Part shown: in pieces, positions 24,050 through 39,000 of the stretch
Position numbering within the stretch: position 1 is the first letter of the stretch
Layout of the letters: every line of letters starts with the position of its first letter
From: Mactra quadrangularis
Taxonomy: Eukaryota > Mollusca > Bivalvia > Venerida > Mactridae
NCBI GenBank assembly: GCA_025267735.1
Contig: CM046307.1
Location: forward strand, 38,245,231-38,309,230
Length of the DNA stretch: 64,000 nt
Reading direction: 5' to 3'
Notes under the pieces: model-generated
Told to the model about the DNA's origin: nothing
Database searches by the model: none
Seen by the model: only the letters and a program-made list of their open reading frames with translations
Translations under genes and position numbers: made by a program

Positions 24050-27000
24050 TCAATTAGAGGTAGCAACAAGTACAACATTTTCAGGTGTATAAAATTCATC
24101 TATATATATTTTCAGTTCACTCTTCATTCCATGTTCCCTAAGATAACAAATTCTTCCATAGTCAATTAGACGTTTACACTTCCTTCCAATAACTTCTCTT
24201 TCACTCTCAGTTAGTTTAGAATATATTCTGAAAACAAATGAGACAACACAGGTTAATGAGACTATTCTAGGTATTAATTAGGGACTTAAGTCAGATTTTC
24301 CCATTGTATACTTTTCAAATAGGTTGGTCCAATTAGTTGGCTTACTCGGATTTTAACCTTACTTTTCAATGTCAATTTGCAAAATTAATCTTAAATAACT
24401 TTTTTGTAAATCATTTAATTTGTTTGAAATTCAAGCTAAGTATATTTAGGGTCAAGAACTATCTAAATTTCACAACTTCTGTTAATATCTTCATTAACAA
24501 GAAAGATATAAGATGAAATATTTTGTTATCCTTACATAGAAATTCAATGATAAAATCAAAGGATTCCAACTGTAAGGACCTACTTATCAATTAGATTGCT
24601 TCAGATTTTTTCAGGGGAAGATAACTGACAAAAGTCCCTAATTATACAAAGGTTGAAATTGCCCTCGATGCATATTGGTTTACATTCGTTTGCTACACTA
24701 GGATAACTTCATAAACCATGTACTAAGTAAAGTATTTAGGTAAAACAAATAAATAAATACTAAGATTAGTTCTTTTGGCAGGTTTGTCTGATAACCAATA
24801 CAAAAGGAAATTGGGGCAAGTTCAATACTGTTTTCTATTAAGTTGGATTTTAATTAATTTTGTTTGAGCATACACTGTATTTATTATTTCTGTAGAATAT
24901 TTTTATCTTACATCATCAATCAACAGTTTCATCTGACCATTTATAGAGAGCAGTTTACCAAAATAGCTTTCCTGGACAATTTTCCTTCACCCGAACTCTC
25001 ACTTTTCACATAAAGTTGACAACTACTTGCTACATGTATATGTGAACAAATGGACATCACTCAGTATTACTGTGGCAAAGGAGCAAACTATGATTGTCTG
25101 ATTCCAATAGAATTATGCTATCTGATAGTGTTGTACCGATGATCGGGAATAATCGATTATTCAGTAGTTGGAAGCTCCTGATTCTGATAATCAGAATCGA
25201 TGATTGGCACAAAATAAGGTGATGCTGTTTAAGCAAAATAACACGTTTTCAGGTATCTGAAAAGTTATGAATAATGCTTAAATACATGTCATTTGTGCCA
25301 GACTTGTACTGAATACTGTCAAGTGGGAAAATCTAAAAAAAAATGGTGGCGCTTTCTTGAGCATAATATGAAGCAATGCACGCCATTTACAGTTATTTTG
25401 CAAATGTAATATATTTCTTGGATAAAATTAATTGAATGTGTGTCACAGGTACATGTAATAGTAGAAAGCAGATACAAAACAACAAATAGCACTACACTAC
25501 AAAAGAGGCTATTATTTCCTAGTCCATAATGCATGAACTTTAAAAGGATTTGCAGTGAAACATTCATTCAAAAGCAAACCTATCAAGAAACCATAACAAA
25601 TGAAGAATCGATTCCAACTGATGATCGATTATTATTTCTAGCCGATGTCCCATCACTACCATCTGAAGCACCAAAGCCTTATTTCTTCAATTGTTCAAAC
25701 ATCTCGATCAACAATCATATAGAGTAGCCCCTAACTCTTAACCCTAATTTCTATACCATTGATATAAAGCAATACACAAACCTAACTTTCTAATGTCTAC
25801 CATTTTTCATTTAATGGAGGTCAGCCATTTGTCCCCGAAAACACATTTTCATAACATTATTCAACTCACCTAGTACTATTATCTTGATCCTCAGCCCCTA
25901 ACTTATTTCTTTCATTATTTTCACTCTTTGAATCACTAGTCTTAGAACTAATGTTTACAGCAGTATCACCAGCCTTATCTAATACTTTACTAGCATCACC
26001 AATGTTTTCACCTTCTGTATCAACAGAAGCAACATGGTCATCATCATCATCATCATCGTCATCATCATCATCATTACTAAGAGTATCAGGATCAATTTTT
26101 CCACCATCTTTCTTCTTTTTATGACTCCAACCTTTCCAAGCACATGTAGCCCAACTACTCATACTGGAGATGACCTGATAATCTCTAGCAGAAAGTCCAC
26201 ACGATTTAAAGAATTGTTTACCAACATATGGAATCCAGTTACATCTATGATGACAACATAAAGCAATCACAGCTCCTGTTAATTGACTGAAATAAGAAGC
26301 AAAATAATTTCTCCCTTTTTCTAGCTTGAAATCTGAGGTGTGTTCAACAACACGAGCGCTTGTGCCAGCACCTGCTTCGCGAATTGTTAGGCTATTGAAT
26401 GACTGCAAGCACTTGCCGTAAAATCAAAGATGGCGTCAAACAGCACATTATTGAAATAGTGGGTGGGGGAATAATTATTTCTGCTGATACATGAGATCTT
26501 TCACATTTTTTTATCATTTATGAATCATTATGATACAATTTACAAATAAATTATATTATATGCATTGCGTGGATATGTTATGTGGAACAAGTAACACAAG
26601 TTTGCATCCCACTGTTCAGGGATAATTCTTTGAGATAAAAATTAAAAAAATTTCCAGCTGCCATCTTTGATATCTAAGGGATACACCTCTCAAGCTGAAT
26701 TGAGAGAGCTCGAGAACAATCGTGCGGGTGTCCGCGTTCAGAATGAGAGTGCTCGATGTCGCCCCGAGTGCTTGCATTATTGAACGCACCTCTGTTTTAA
26801 GAAACATACCACTATTAAAATCTATTTTTAGAAATATCTTAATCTATTTTTAGAAACTCTAAAACAGAATAAAGCTACCAGTACATACATGAATTACTAT
26901 CCAGATATGGAGTTTAAATGGTGAGACTTTTTGCACTATAACCAAGCTCTTAGACAAGTGGCTTATTTGTTTAACTAAGTAATCCTTTGTGTCCAAAGAC

Positions 27001-30000
27001 ATGCCACTATGTTTGTCCAAGTAAACGCTAAACCTTTTATTGGTGAACAGATTATGAATATTTAGAAATGGTACGCCTGGCGTAATGTCAATTACAGACA
27101 AATTGAGGATAGACATACAAATGTAGTGTTCTATTTTGTTGAACATTGATAACAAAAGAAATATTTCCAGTTGAAATAACAGTTAACCAGTAGTTTATGT
27201 CATGGCATTGAGGGCAAGAGCCACTACAAAAACATTGAAGCAAAAATTTTCCAATTTTATTTCTCTTTTGCTAGAACAAATGGCTTTCAAAAAGTGCTAG
27301 CTAGCGATTGCCAATAGAACAGGCCCTTGAGGACAAGAGCTACTACAAAAACATCGAAGCAAAACACCACCCACCTACGATCTGACTTTAATCTCTTTCT
27401 TTGAGGTTTATCTTCACCATCAAGTTGTACATGTACATCAGATAATGTCTCAGTTACACATCTAAGAGTCAAATCTGTAGCAGGACCACATAAATGTTTA
27501 CCAAATGCAACAATTCCTCTATTGTTATCTTTTATACTAGGTACTTCACCTGATAATTCATATAAGAGGAAAATATTTATACAAATATAACTTTATCCAT
27601 CATTTTTTGTTTATACAGCTATACATCTAGAGTTCAACACTAACAGTGTCTCCGGATTCCTAGGATCCCAAAAACCTGAAATTAGTTCTACACAGGGGAT
27701 TCTGTCACAATGCCTAAAATAGTGCCTGCTCTTGTGCTTATTTTATTTTCCACGAAACCCGGGTTGATAGCACAGTTGGTAGGGCTCAGGGATTTGGAAT
27801 CTGGTGTCCTGAAGGGGGTACGGGTTCGAATCCCATTCTGGAAGGTTATACCCTTCCATGAAAATTTGACAATAATGTCTATTTTCCTCCTTTGATTAAA
27901 TAATATGGAGAAGTTTCCGGCCTTGTGGAAGGGTATGTGAGTACTGGTTATAGACAAAGGTCCAGGAAAGCTAGGTTAGGTGTGCTTGTCGCTGTAAAAC
28001 TACCTAAATTGTGTTGACACGGTGTTAAACCCAGTAAAAATAAATAAAGTCTCCACGAATTGTTTAGCTCATATGTGACTACAAATCTGTACTCGAAATT
28101 GTTGTTTCCCATAATACACCAGGTAGAAATCTCTGAATATCTGACAAGGGATTCCTTATCGAACACTGGTAACAACAATAAGTGTTGAACCCTATTTACA
28201 TCTATATTTGAACAATGGGGTCTAATAATTTTATAATTCATATTTCTTTATTGATCTCACATTCAATTAACAACAGTCCGATGAATTTTTGAAAAAATAA
28301 TGTCTCATTGATTTAATATACCCTCAAGTAGACAAACTAATAAAACAATGGTCAACAGAAAATTGGCTACGTATAGAATAAAATAAAATATAAAACATGT
28401 TAAATTTTACCCCTGAAAAAAGAAACAAAGAGTCATCTGGATAATTTCCAAATCAGTAATTAATTAGTTTATCAACATAATACTGGTTTAGCGGAAAATG
28501 GTCGTAACTTAATATAAGAAAAGAGCGAGTTTGGACCGCTTTGCGCTAAACCCTTGATATGATACAGCACAAATATACTCTATTTATAGTACTTGCAGTA
28601 TACAAGCATGGTCAGTACTAAGTTCTTGTAAAAATAAACTTATCATTAATACAAACCTAATCTAAGATGCTCAATATCAATCCTTATTCTATCCATTATA
28701 TTTTCTTCCTTGTGTAAATTATCCATCTACAACGAGAGATCAATATTATATAAATAACACATGGCAGTGAGGGTGACAGTACAGATTATCAACCCAAGGA
28801 AAATAATATCAACCGAGGTGCTAGCCGAGGTTGATATTAATTTTCAAGGGTTGATAATCTGTACTGTCATCCTAACTGCCATGTGTTATTTGTTTTATTA
28901 TACCGAACAAAACTGTAACAAGTAAATATTTATTGAACAACAAATAACAACACAGTAAAGAAAACAATCAGTACAATAAAAAAAACTGAATTATATCACT
29001 AATATACCCTGCCCCGACCGGGATTCGAACCCGCGATCTCCGGATTCGAAGTCAGACATGCTAACCACTACGCCACGGTCACGGCTATTTATGGCTACTA
29101 ATCGTTAATAAGTGGTCTCCCTTAGATAGCGGGTAATATTACCATGTGATCGAACAAAATATCACCCGCTCCGGTATAGGGCTTTAGCATAGGGAAATTC
29201 CAGTGAGGTATAATAAATACGATTATTAGCAATACAACAAGAGCTGTCAGAGGAGACAGCATGCTCGACTTAGTTAGTGTTTGTCACAGGAGTAAAAAAT
29301 ATGTATAAGGAGTTATAAACCTAGTCACATGAGATGTGGTTGATAATAAAAAAACATATATTTAAAGTTTGAAGTCACTACCTTAAAAAATAAAACAGTT
29401 GCAGTAAAAACAAACATTTTTTAAAGAAAACTCTAAGTTCAAGGGGAGATAATTCTGAAAAAATATATTTGGAGTAATACACCTTGTCACATGAGATTTG
29501 GTTGATAATAAGGAATGTACATTTAAAGTTTGAAGTCAATACCTATAGAAATAAAACAGTTGCAGTAAAAACAAACACTTTTTAAAGAAAACTCTAAGTT
29601 CAAGGGGAGATAATTCTGAAAAAATATATTTGGAGTTATACACCTTGTCACATCAGATGTGGTTGATAATAAGGAATGTACATTTAAAGTTTGAAGTCAA
29701 TACCTATAGAAATAAAACAGTTGCAGTAAAAACAAACACTTTTTAAAGAAAACTCTAAGTTCAAGGGGAGATAATTCTGAAAAAATATATTTGGAGTTAT
29801 ACACCTTGTCACATCAGATGTGGTTGATAATAAGGAATGTACATTTAAAGTTTGAAGTCAATACCTAAAGGAATAAAACAGTTGCAGTAAAAACAAACAT
29901 TTTTTAAAGAAAACTCTAAGTTCAAGGGGAGATAATTCTGAAAAAAATATATTTAGATTTATGAACCTTGACATGAGATGTGGTTGATAATAAGAAGCAT

Positions 30001-33000
30001 ATATTTAAAGTTTGAAGTTAATATCTTAAGAAATAACAAAGATATAGGAGAAAGTATTTTACTGCACAAAAACTTTAATCTGTGCACAAAAACTTTAATC
30101 AGTTAAAGGGGAGATAATTCTGAAAGAAATGTGTTTGGAGTTATATACCTTGTCACATGAGATGTGGTTGATAGTAAGGAACATATATTTAAAGTTTGAA
30201 GTTAATATCTTAAGAAATAACAAAGATATAGAAGAAAGTATTTTACAGCACAAAAACTTTAATCAGAAAGGTGGACGCGGAGGCCGACGCCGGGGCGAGT
30301 AGGAGAGCTCTACATTACTACGTAAAGTCGAGCTAAAAAAGTGCAGTTTACCTATAAAATCAGTCATAATTGTTTTGTTTTTGTTTGGTTTAATGCCATA
30401 GCAACACATTGTATAGGTCATACAATGGCCGTAACTCAACCTACTCACTGTTCCTGGAAAGGCTAAATCTCTGGATTTAGCTGCTAACCAACTACTAAGC
30501 GCATACTTTCTTCAGTGACTGACAACTGCCCCCCCCCCTACATAATTAAGAATCAATGGTAGGAGGGAGAATGACCGTAGAAATAATTTCATGACCAAGC
30601 TCCACGAAAGTATGCCCCGCCCAGGAATCAAACCCACGAACCCTTGATCAGTAGACTTGCGTGCTACCAACTGAGCTAGCCGGGCAACGTAAAATCAGTC
30701 ATAAGACTTTGATAATGATGACCCCTGGGTTATGTCTATTAAATGTACAAGTAGATATGTAAGTATTGTTACCTTGTTTCTAACATGACTACGATCAATC
30801 AATACAAATCTAATATCTTCTTTATTTACTACAGCACCATGCAACCAATGTGATAATTGTCCTAGAATATTAACAAAAAATGTAATGTGGAAACCACAAT
30901 CATTAAAGCCGGATTAAAATACTTTAACGCAAAATCCGGCTAAAAACAAAAATAAGTTTATATTATTGAAGAATTTTTTCATATGATTCAAACTATGTTA
31001 CAGAGATAAGTTTTCAATTATCATGATAGCAAAAGTAATTAAGATATGCATGATCAACCATTTTCTGACAAAATTTCATTTTTCCAAATACATGTACTTA
31101 TTTAGGCCACTGTTTTGAGCCAACACTGATGATATTAAATTTTCCCATCTAGTGATAAAAAACCCAAGTCTATTTACTATTATATACACAGAATACCATA
31201 CAAAGTAAAACATAAAAAGAAATAATAATATACCATGAGTATAGCAAACAACATTTTAATGAGGGACTTTTGTCAGTCTTTCCTTGACAAAACCTGAAGC
31301 ATTTCAATTGGTAAGTAGGTCCTACCAGTTGGAATCCTCGGATTTTATCATTGAAGTCCTATGTAAGGATAATAAAATATTTCATCTAATATCTTTCTTG
31401 TTAATTAAGATACTAACAGGAGGGATGAGATTAAGATAGTTCTTAACCCTAACAATTCTTAGCTTGATTTTCAAACAAATTAATTAAATGACCTACAAAA
31501 AAGTTATTTAAGATTAATTATGACAAATTGACATTGAAAAGTAAGGGTAAAATCAGAGTGATCCAACTGATTGAACCTACCTATTTGTAGAGTATACAAG
31601 GGGAAATAACTGACTAAAAACACTTATTGTTTTTCTCAGATGTGCCAACATACTTAAAACCAAAATAAGTTTTAAAAATTTCCTCTGTGAAAGGTAGGTT
31701 GGTACAATACTAATAGTTAAATTATGTTGATGCAATAATTTTAATTAATAGACAAACCTTTTCCAGCTCCCATTTCAAGAAAACATTTTCCATTTGTTAA
31801 GAGACCTAATTTCTCCATTTGACCAATTAATGATGCCTATCAAGTAGAAATAAAATAAAAAAACTATGAAAGCTTACATTAAAACCAAGAAATGAGAATA
31901 TCAAGGAATTCTATAAAAGTTCCATAGATAAACAAAACTTCCTTTGGGTAGCAAAACTCTAGTCAATGGAAATCGTGGTATACTTCAGTCAAAATTCAAT
32001 TAATAAATCAACTTTGAACAATTTTCTGAAATAGCCAGATACTAGTTTACCAATCAAGTTTTACAGCCATCAAAAGTATCCATTAAGTACAGAAATCAAA
32101 GTTGTAGCCATTATTCTTCCCTGTGCTTAATTGTCATTCCTTGTAAGCTAGCTATGTCTCTATAATTTGGAAGGAAGAGTTATAAAATGATGAACTAGCA
32201 TAAAACTGGCACTATTTCAATAACAAGAGCTGTCAGAAGTGACAGCATGCTCGACTAAGTTAGAATTTGATAGTAAACAAAATAAATAGTCATGAAAAAA
32301 TGTCTTCATTTAAGATTTGTGGATATATAGACATGAATCTTTTCCATAAAAAAACATTTATTTGAAGTTTTAAGTAGGTACCAAAAGAAAAAAAAATTAT
32401 AGTACAAAATATTTTACTGCACAAAAACTTTATTCAGAAGTATGGACGCGGAGGGTGATGCTAGAGTGAGAAGGAGAGCTCTCCATATACTTTGTATAGT
32501 CGAGCTAAAAATGCACTAAAGTTTAGATGAAGGTTAACAACTAATATCCAAATAAATTCAATGTTTTTGTGGCAAGTAGCCATGAATTGAGCTTTACAAA
32601 ACACTCTTTTTTTGTTGGGTTTGAGGCTGTAACAACAAATTGTTTAGGTTATATCATGGCAGTAACTCAACCTACTCACTGTTCATGGAACGACTACCGA
32701 CTGAGCTAGCTGGACAGGAACAAATACATTGCCATTAGAGTTTATTCCCCCAACCCAACTTTTAAAAGTGACGTTTAAAGTGCAGTTTAAAGTCTGCTTC
32801 CATATACATGTTCAGCCGATCTTGTACAATAACTCCTGATCATTGAAATCACCCTCATTCAGGTGATCCCTCACAGTACCCATTTACAGCTGGGTAGAGT
32901 GGAACAAGTGTAGGTAAATTTCTTGCTCAAGGAAATTAGCAGTGCCCTTAGTGCGGATCGAACCGGGACCTCTCAATCCCTAAGCGCGCGTCCTACCACT

Positions 33001-36000
33001 GGACCACTGCTCTGACTGATCTCAAGGGAGACATGGCTAAGTATGTCAATCTAACCTGTTGTTTTCTGTGTCGTATAGCAGCAGTACCATAGCTAGGATT
33101 ATCAAGTTCTCCCTTTAAACATTCATGTGATAAAATCTCAGTAGTCAGTTCACCAATATGTTCTAGAAAAGAAACAGTATCAAAAATAAGATCTCCATTA
33201 AACACATCTGTAATACTCTTATCATTAAATCATTCTTTTTTAAATAGTTTATACTAACATGTGTTATTTTTGGTTTATAGTGAAACAAGTTTTTACAACT
33301 CAACATTCTTTAGTCCACTTTCTTGTCACTTAGTACCGAGTTGGGTAAGAAAAATGTTTCAGCCAGACAATCCCAAAAGTGCCGGACCTGACCGGTAAAA
33401 TTCCAGTTGGTCCTGTAAAAAATCTGTCATAGCTGATCCAAATGTTCGATTAAATTTCATTTTTAAAATTAAATGAGGATAATTCTCGGCTATTTATTGT
33501 TCAATGGGTGTATTTTGCCGAAAGATTCTGATTAAACGCGATTTACAGACAAAGACAAAAATAGAAAATAAAATAATGAGTTTAATATATTCTTGAATAA
33601 AAAAGGTCAAGCTCAGGTTAATTCTGATGTACTATAGCTTATCATAAAATAGAATTATCTTTTTCACATACCATCATAAAGTTGATTAACTCTCTCTATA
33701 AGTTTTTCTAACTCATCTTGAGGAATGGTAAGAACTGTTTCCTGTAAAAAATAATACATTGGGTTAATTGTGAGACACTTTTCTTCAATCTGTATGAAAC
33801 AACCAGTCTCTGAAATTAACGAGTGGACTGTAGACTTGATCTAGGAATGTAGACTACTGCACAAAGTAGTTCAATGTCCATCAAGTTTTCACAGAATCAA
33901 ACTGCTAATTATAAACTAAAAGCTTTCCTTGGCAGGACATTATATACGGACACACTGACAACAACAGTAATAAATCAATAGTGATGATCCTTGGCTAATA
34001 AGTTATCCACACATAAGATTTTAGTGTCTATAGTTTATGCATTGTCATGTAATAATTTGAACAAGAAAATGTAATGTGAAAACCACATTAAAGCCAGATT
34101 TAATAACTTTAACACAAAAAATACACAGGGAAATAATTCATAATAAAGGCAGGTAGAGTAGTGGTTACTTCTAATTCTGTTCATCATATGGTACGTTATC
34201 ATTGTATGAAGTTTCATAAAGATCTGACAATAAATGGCAGAAATACATGGTAAAGAAAATCTTTAACGCAATTGTAAACAACACAGGATGCCCGCCCAAC
34301 CGCCCTTGTTTCGCCTAACTATTAGCTAATTTTTCTCGTTGAAAAATCCGGCTAAAAATTGACAATGCCATAACCAGAGACATAGATACCTAAGCTTTCT
34401 AGGTCTCTACCATACCATTACATGACCAGTCTAAAAACAAGTATATGAATGTACCAAAAAAACGCTTTTGGGAAGCATATTTAACATGAGTTTACATTTC
34501 CTTTTTTCAATGAAATGAGAGATAAAAATTTTGGTAAAGAAATGAATTCCTCATATAGATCAGTTAAACTTAAGGCACAGTTTATGCTCAACATATTTGT
34601 TAAGTGTATCAGTATTATAGAGAACCATGTATATCATAGTTAAGAAATGTGAATATTTTAATTAAATAGACCTTTGGGTCAGGAACAACTTCCCCTTCAC
34701 TATCTCCAGAGTTAATTCCTTGACAATAGTATGCCTGAAATATTAAGAAGAAATAACAAGTAAATCTGTGAGCTAATGCTCACTAGTGATACCCCCGCAA
34801 AAATCTAAAAATATGCGACAAACAGGAAGTAGATGAGCCAGGAGCATGAAATCGCTTTACACCACATGGGACTATGGGATGAAGCAATATGCAAAGTATT
34901 AGGCTGCTGCATGTTATAGTTGCTGAGAAAACTGCGACGGAAATTTTGTAACGGACAGACGGACGGACAAGGGTAAAACAGTATACCCCCCTCTTCCTCG
35001 AAGCGGGGGTATAATTAGTAAAAGGATACACAGAAATATAATTTAACGAGAGCAGTCCATGGGACAGCGTGCTTGACTATTGGAGTGTTTTATTCATGGC
35101 AAGGTTTATCTTTAAACAAAAGTGCTTTATTTTTCATTGGAAACAAATCCGACAAACAATAATTAACTTATATGAAAGGGGCAAAACTCCTAAAACATAC
35201 ATCCTTAGTAACATCCCTTCATTTCCCAGACACAATTTTTCACCTAATCATATATGTTATATGGAGAATATATACTAAGCAAAAGTTATAACGCAAATGG
35301 GTACGAAAACGTAAATACTTTCAAAAGTTTTAAAGATAATGATGTGAAATTTACCATGAATATAAAACAACCACGAGTCATGAGTATTCAATAGCAAAAC
35401 AATATGTTACGCTTTTTGGAAAAAAGATATTCACAGAACCAAAAGCCCAGTAGGAGAAAAAAAGTTAACAAGAGTTGATAATGAGCGAGCGTCTTATTTG
35501 AATTCACGTCTGCTGAAATCCTGAGTCTTTAAGACCCAATAGGACGTCGTAAAAACGTTGTGGGTTGCTTGTTCAATCCTCATGTAAAGCAATGTTTAGT
35601 TTCTGTATCGTCACATACTATTCAAGACGTTGACGAATGCGTCTGTCAAACACGTCCCAAAGACGTTCTATTGGATTCTATTCTACTGAAAATAACGACA
35701 AGTCTAAAATCTCAATGTAATTAGCCCTGAGAAATTAAACTGTTGTCCGGGCGGAATGTTGTCGGGTGTTAACTTTTCAAAGAAAAAGACCTAGACGTCC
35801 GATGACGTATTAAACGACGACGTTGTTAAAAACTTTACCCTGGTAGCGTTGGGCGTTGTGGTTCCCATTCATCACTACTAAACCCAGCTTGGCAGAATGG
35901 TCAATATCTTTACACAATTAACTGCTTGAATAAATTTTATCAAATGACCTGTAGCCTGCTCAATAACCCCGAACGTTCCATAACGTCCGGGTCAGAACAA

Positions 36001-39000
36001 CATATCCCAAAGACAACTCATCCCGTGAAAACTTAACTTCCAACTAACGGACTGAAATGTCACAACTTTGAGTTGAGTTATCTGCGGGTTGAGCTGTCTT
36101 CGGATTGAATTTCTCCGTATCCGAACGTTAGCTAACATTAGTTACGGAACACACTGATGGTAATTGTTAATAGGGTATTCGTCAAACGGCTTATCCCTGT
36201 TTTTCAATGCTCAAACTTAGCGTATTTACTGACTTGTTTCCAAGATGACGAGTGCTACAATGTCACGCGGTCTCTAGAGTTCTCAGCAAGCTTATTTGTT
36301 TGTGTACACACTAACGTGCTGCGCAGGATTCGTGAAACTCAGTAAAACAGGATTTACCGATCCTGTTCACCCATGCGTGACAGCACAAGAAATTTTAACA
36401 CACTATTATGTGTGACCATACCAAGAGACTAAATGATGGCATCTATACTAATGTATGATATTAAACAAAAGTTTTGTAAAGAAAATTACCGTTTGCGTTA
36501 TAACTTTTGCTTAGTATATAATAATATAGAGAATACATACTCGTATAAGGCCACAACAAGTTGATGGTATGTTCTACAGATTTTTCTAGAAAAAAAATGG
36601 GGCGAGCGAGCGAAGAAATTTTTTTTTAAAAATCTTAATTCAGTTGCTTTATATAGCGGTTTGACCAAATTTTTATGAGCGAGCGTGGAAATAAAAATAT
36701 TTTTTTTGTAAAACCGTCAAAATTAAGGTGCGAGCGAATCCATAAAACATATGATCAATTTGTTGTGGCCTAAATGTTCAATAAAAAGGAGAAATTGTGC
36801 CTGACACTTGTGATTAGTACTAAAAAAATCAAAGCAATAAAATCCCCAAAATGCAATTTCAAATTGTAGATGATAAATATAAAGTTACTTACAGGCATGT
36901 CTCTTGGTTTATCAGGACATTTTTTCTTATGATGGTTCAGTTTATCAGCGTAACAGGTACTGTAAAAAACATATCAGATATAAAATAATATCATACTTCA
37001 AGACAATTAATGTATCAATCTTTTATGAAATCAATACAGACTATTTACAGGAAATTGTTTGATTTGTATTAAGTGTGCAGTTTTTTAAGATGATTTCTGA
37101 ATTGATCTTTATGAAATTATCAATCTAAAATTGGTCTGAAATAAAAAAATTGACTTGAAAACCAATTAACAAGTGATTAACCAGCCATTTCCTGGCCCCT
37201 GATGAGACTTACTCCATTCATAGAGTGGTTACAACAGAATTATGGGTGGCAAGTATTTACACTTGTATATATTGATGTCACAGGGTAAGAAAAAAATATG
37301 CAGCCTGACCGGGACTTGAACCCAGGACCTCTCACTTACAATGCAAGTGCTCTCCCGACTGAGCTATCTGGCCGCTTACATATCCTGCTTCCCATAATGT
37401 GAACAGATTAGTGCAGTGACAAACTCCCTCACAAACTGGAAATTCGTCTCGAATTTCAGAATTCCAGGTCGTTTAAGGAGCATTTATTTTGTTACAAGCA
37501 TTTCTCAACTGACCAAGTAATTGTCTCGGTCCCACATTGGGTGCCAAATGTCACAGGGTAAGAAAAAAATGTCATATGCAGCTTGACCGGGACTCAAATC
37601 CAAGACCTCTCGCTAACAGGGCGAGTGCTGTAATTGGTGATCTTAGCAATTGAATTGGTTTTAATCCCATTTAAAATCTACCTCATTGTTTTCTAAGCCA
37701 GAGATTTAATCCTATTTACTCAGTGCTAGAGGACCAGGAATAAGACTTGAGTCATTAAGATGAGTAGTAAAAACTTATTTCACAATCAAACTAAATAAAC
37801 TAGACAAATACAGGCATGTTAGCAGTTGTCCTAGTGGAATTAAAACCATGCATGATCCATACTTAAGTCCTGCCACTTGATCTTTGCTTTCAAATACAGT
37901 TGAAAAAAACACAAACTTACTGTTTCTTATTATAAGGGCAGGTAACTCTTGTCCTACCAAGATCAACCTGAAGAGAAAAAAAATAAACCATCCCAATTAG
38001 AGAATTCATGAAATACACAGTAACATGTATAACTTTCTTACAAAAGTCTATAAAGAATCAGGCATAGCCAAACAATAACACTATTGCATGGGCATTTGAA
38101 AAGCAATGTCAGCAAAATAATAATAAAAAATACAACTATGGAGAATTATGAGGATCATTTTACATTTTTGGGGGGAAGAAACTTTTTGAGTAACTGAAGC
38201 AGTCTGGAAACTCTGTACCTTTGATTTAACTCACGGTTCAACACTAACAATGTCCCAGAATTCCGAGGATCACAAAAACTTGGGAGGAACCCCAGTGATT
38301 TTAGCTAAGGATCCCTGAAAAGTTGTCATGTGCTTGTGTGAATTTGAGTTTCCATGAATTGTTTCTCACAATTTGCAACAGCAAACCTGTATCCATATTT
38401 TTCTTTTCTTGAAGGAAACCCTAATGCTATGGAGGAATCACTGAACAACTGACTAGGAATTCCTTAGGGTTTTCTTGTAAAACAATAAGAGTCAAACCCA
38501 GTAACTTTTTCTATCTTCTTACTATTTCTCAATATCTTATATATTTTTGTCTGGCTTCTACCTAAAACAAATATCAAATGGAGGACTAGGGTGGCATATT
38601 TCTGCCACCAGATAACCACATAACTAACATGTTAATTAAGTGGTTAACTAGTTACATAACTAGTTTTTTTCAGTAAATAAAAGATCATAACAGGAAAAAA
38701 TGCAAGTTAGTGCTTACAACTGCCATTGTCGATTATTTTACCAATTAAATGTAAAGTGGTTAACTAGTAACATAACTTGTTAACCTCTTAATTAACTAAT
38801 TAATTAAGTGGTTATTTAGTAACCATAACAAGATTACCACTTACCAGTAAGCAATTAAAGATAAGTTATAAGTAGTTAACTAGTTACAAAACTAGTTAAC
38901 CACTTAATTAACTAGTTAATTAAGTGATTATCTAGTTACCGTAACTAGTTAACCTGTTATCACTTATCTATAAATAGCACTGTTTTGCTCCATTGTATCG

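Noticed and set aside
26034..26261. Ile-rich open frame on the plus strand
   Set aside because: Antisense of the aspartate run in TRMT13 exon 11.
29008..29092. Functional tRNA-Arg gene
   Set aside because: Boxes A and B and a TCG anticodon-like triplet are present, but the acceptor strands do not pair; other tRNA-like heads in the window are SINE parts.
29235..30340. CRISPR-like regular repeat array
   Set aside because: Units are contiguous, about 160 bp long, with no spacers, in a eukaryotic genome; it is a tandem core of a mobile element.
35480..36200. Intact Tc1 transposase gene
   Set aside because: Motifs are recognisable, but multiple stops and frameshifts break the frame.
36157..36345. 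Plus-strand 62-residue frame as a gene
   Set aside because: It is antisense to the decayed Tc1-like element and has no motif.
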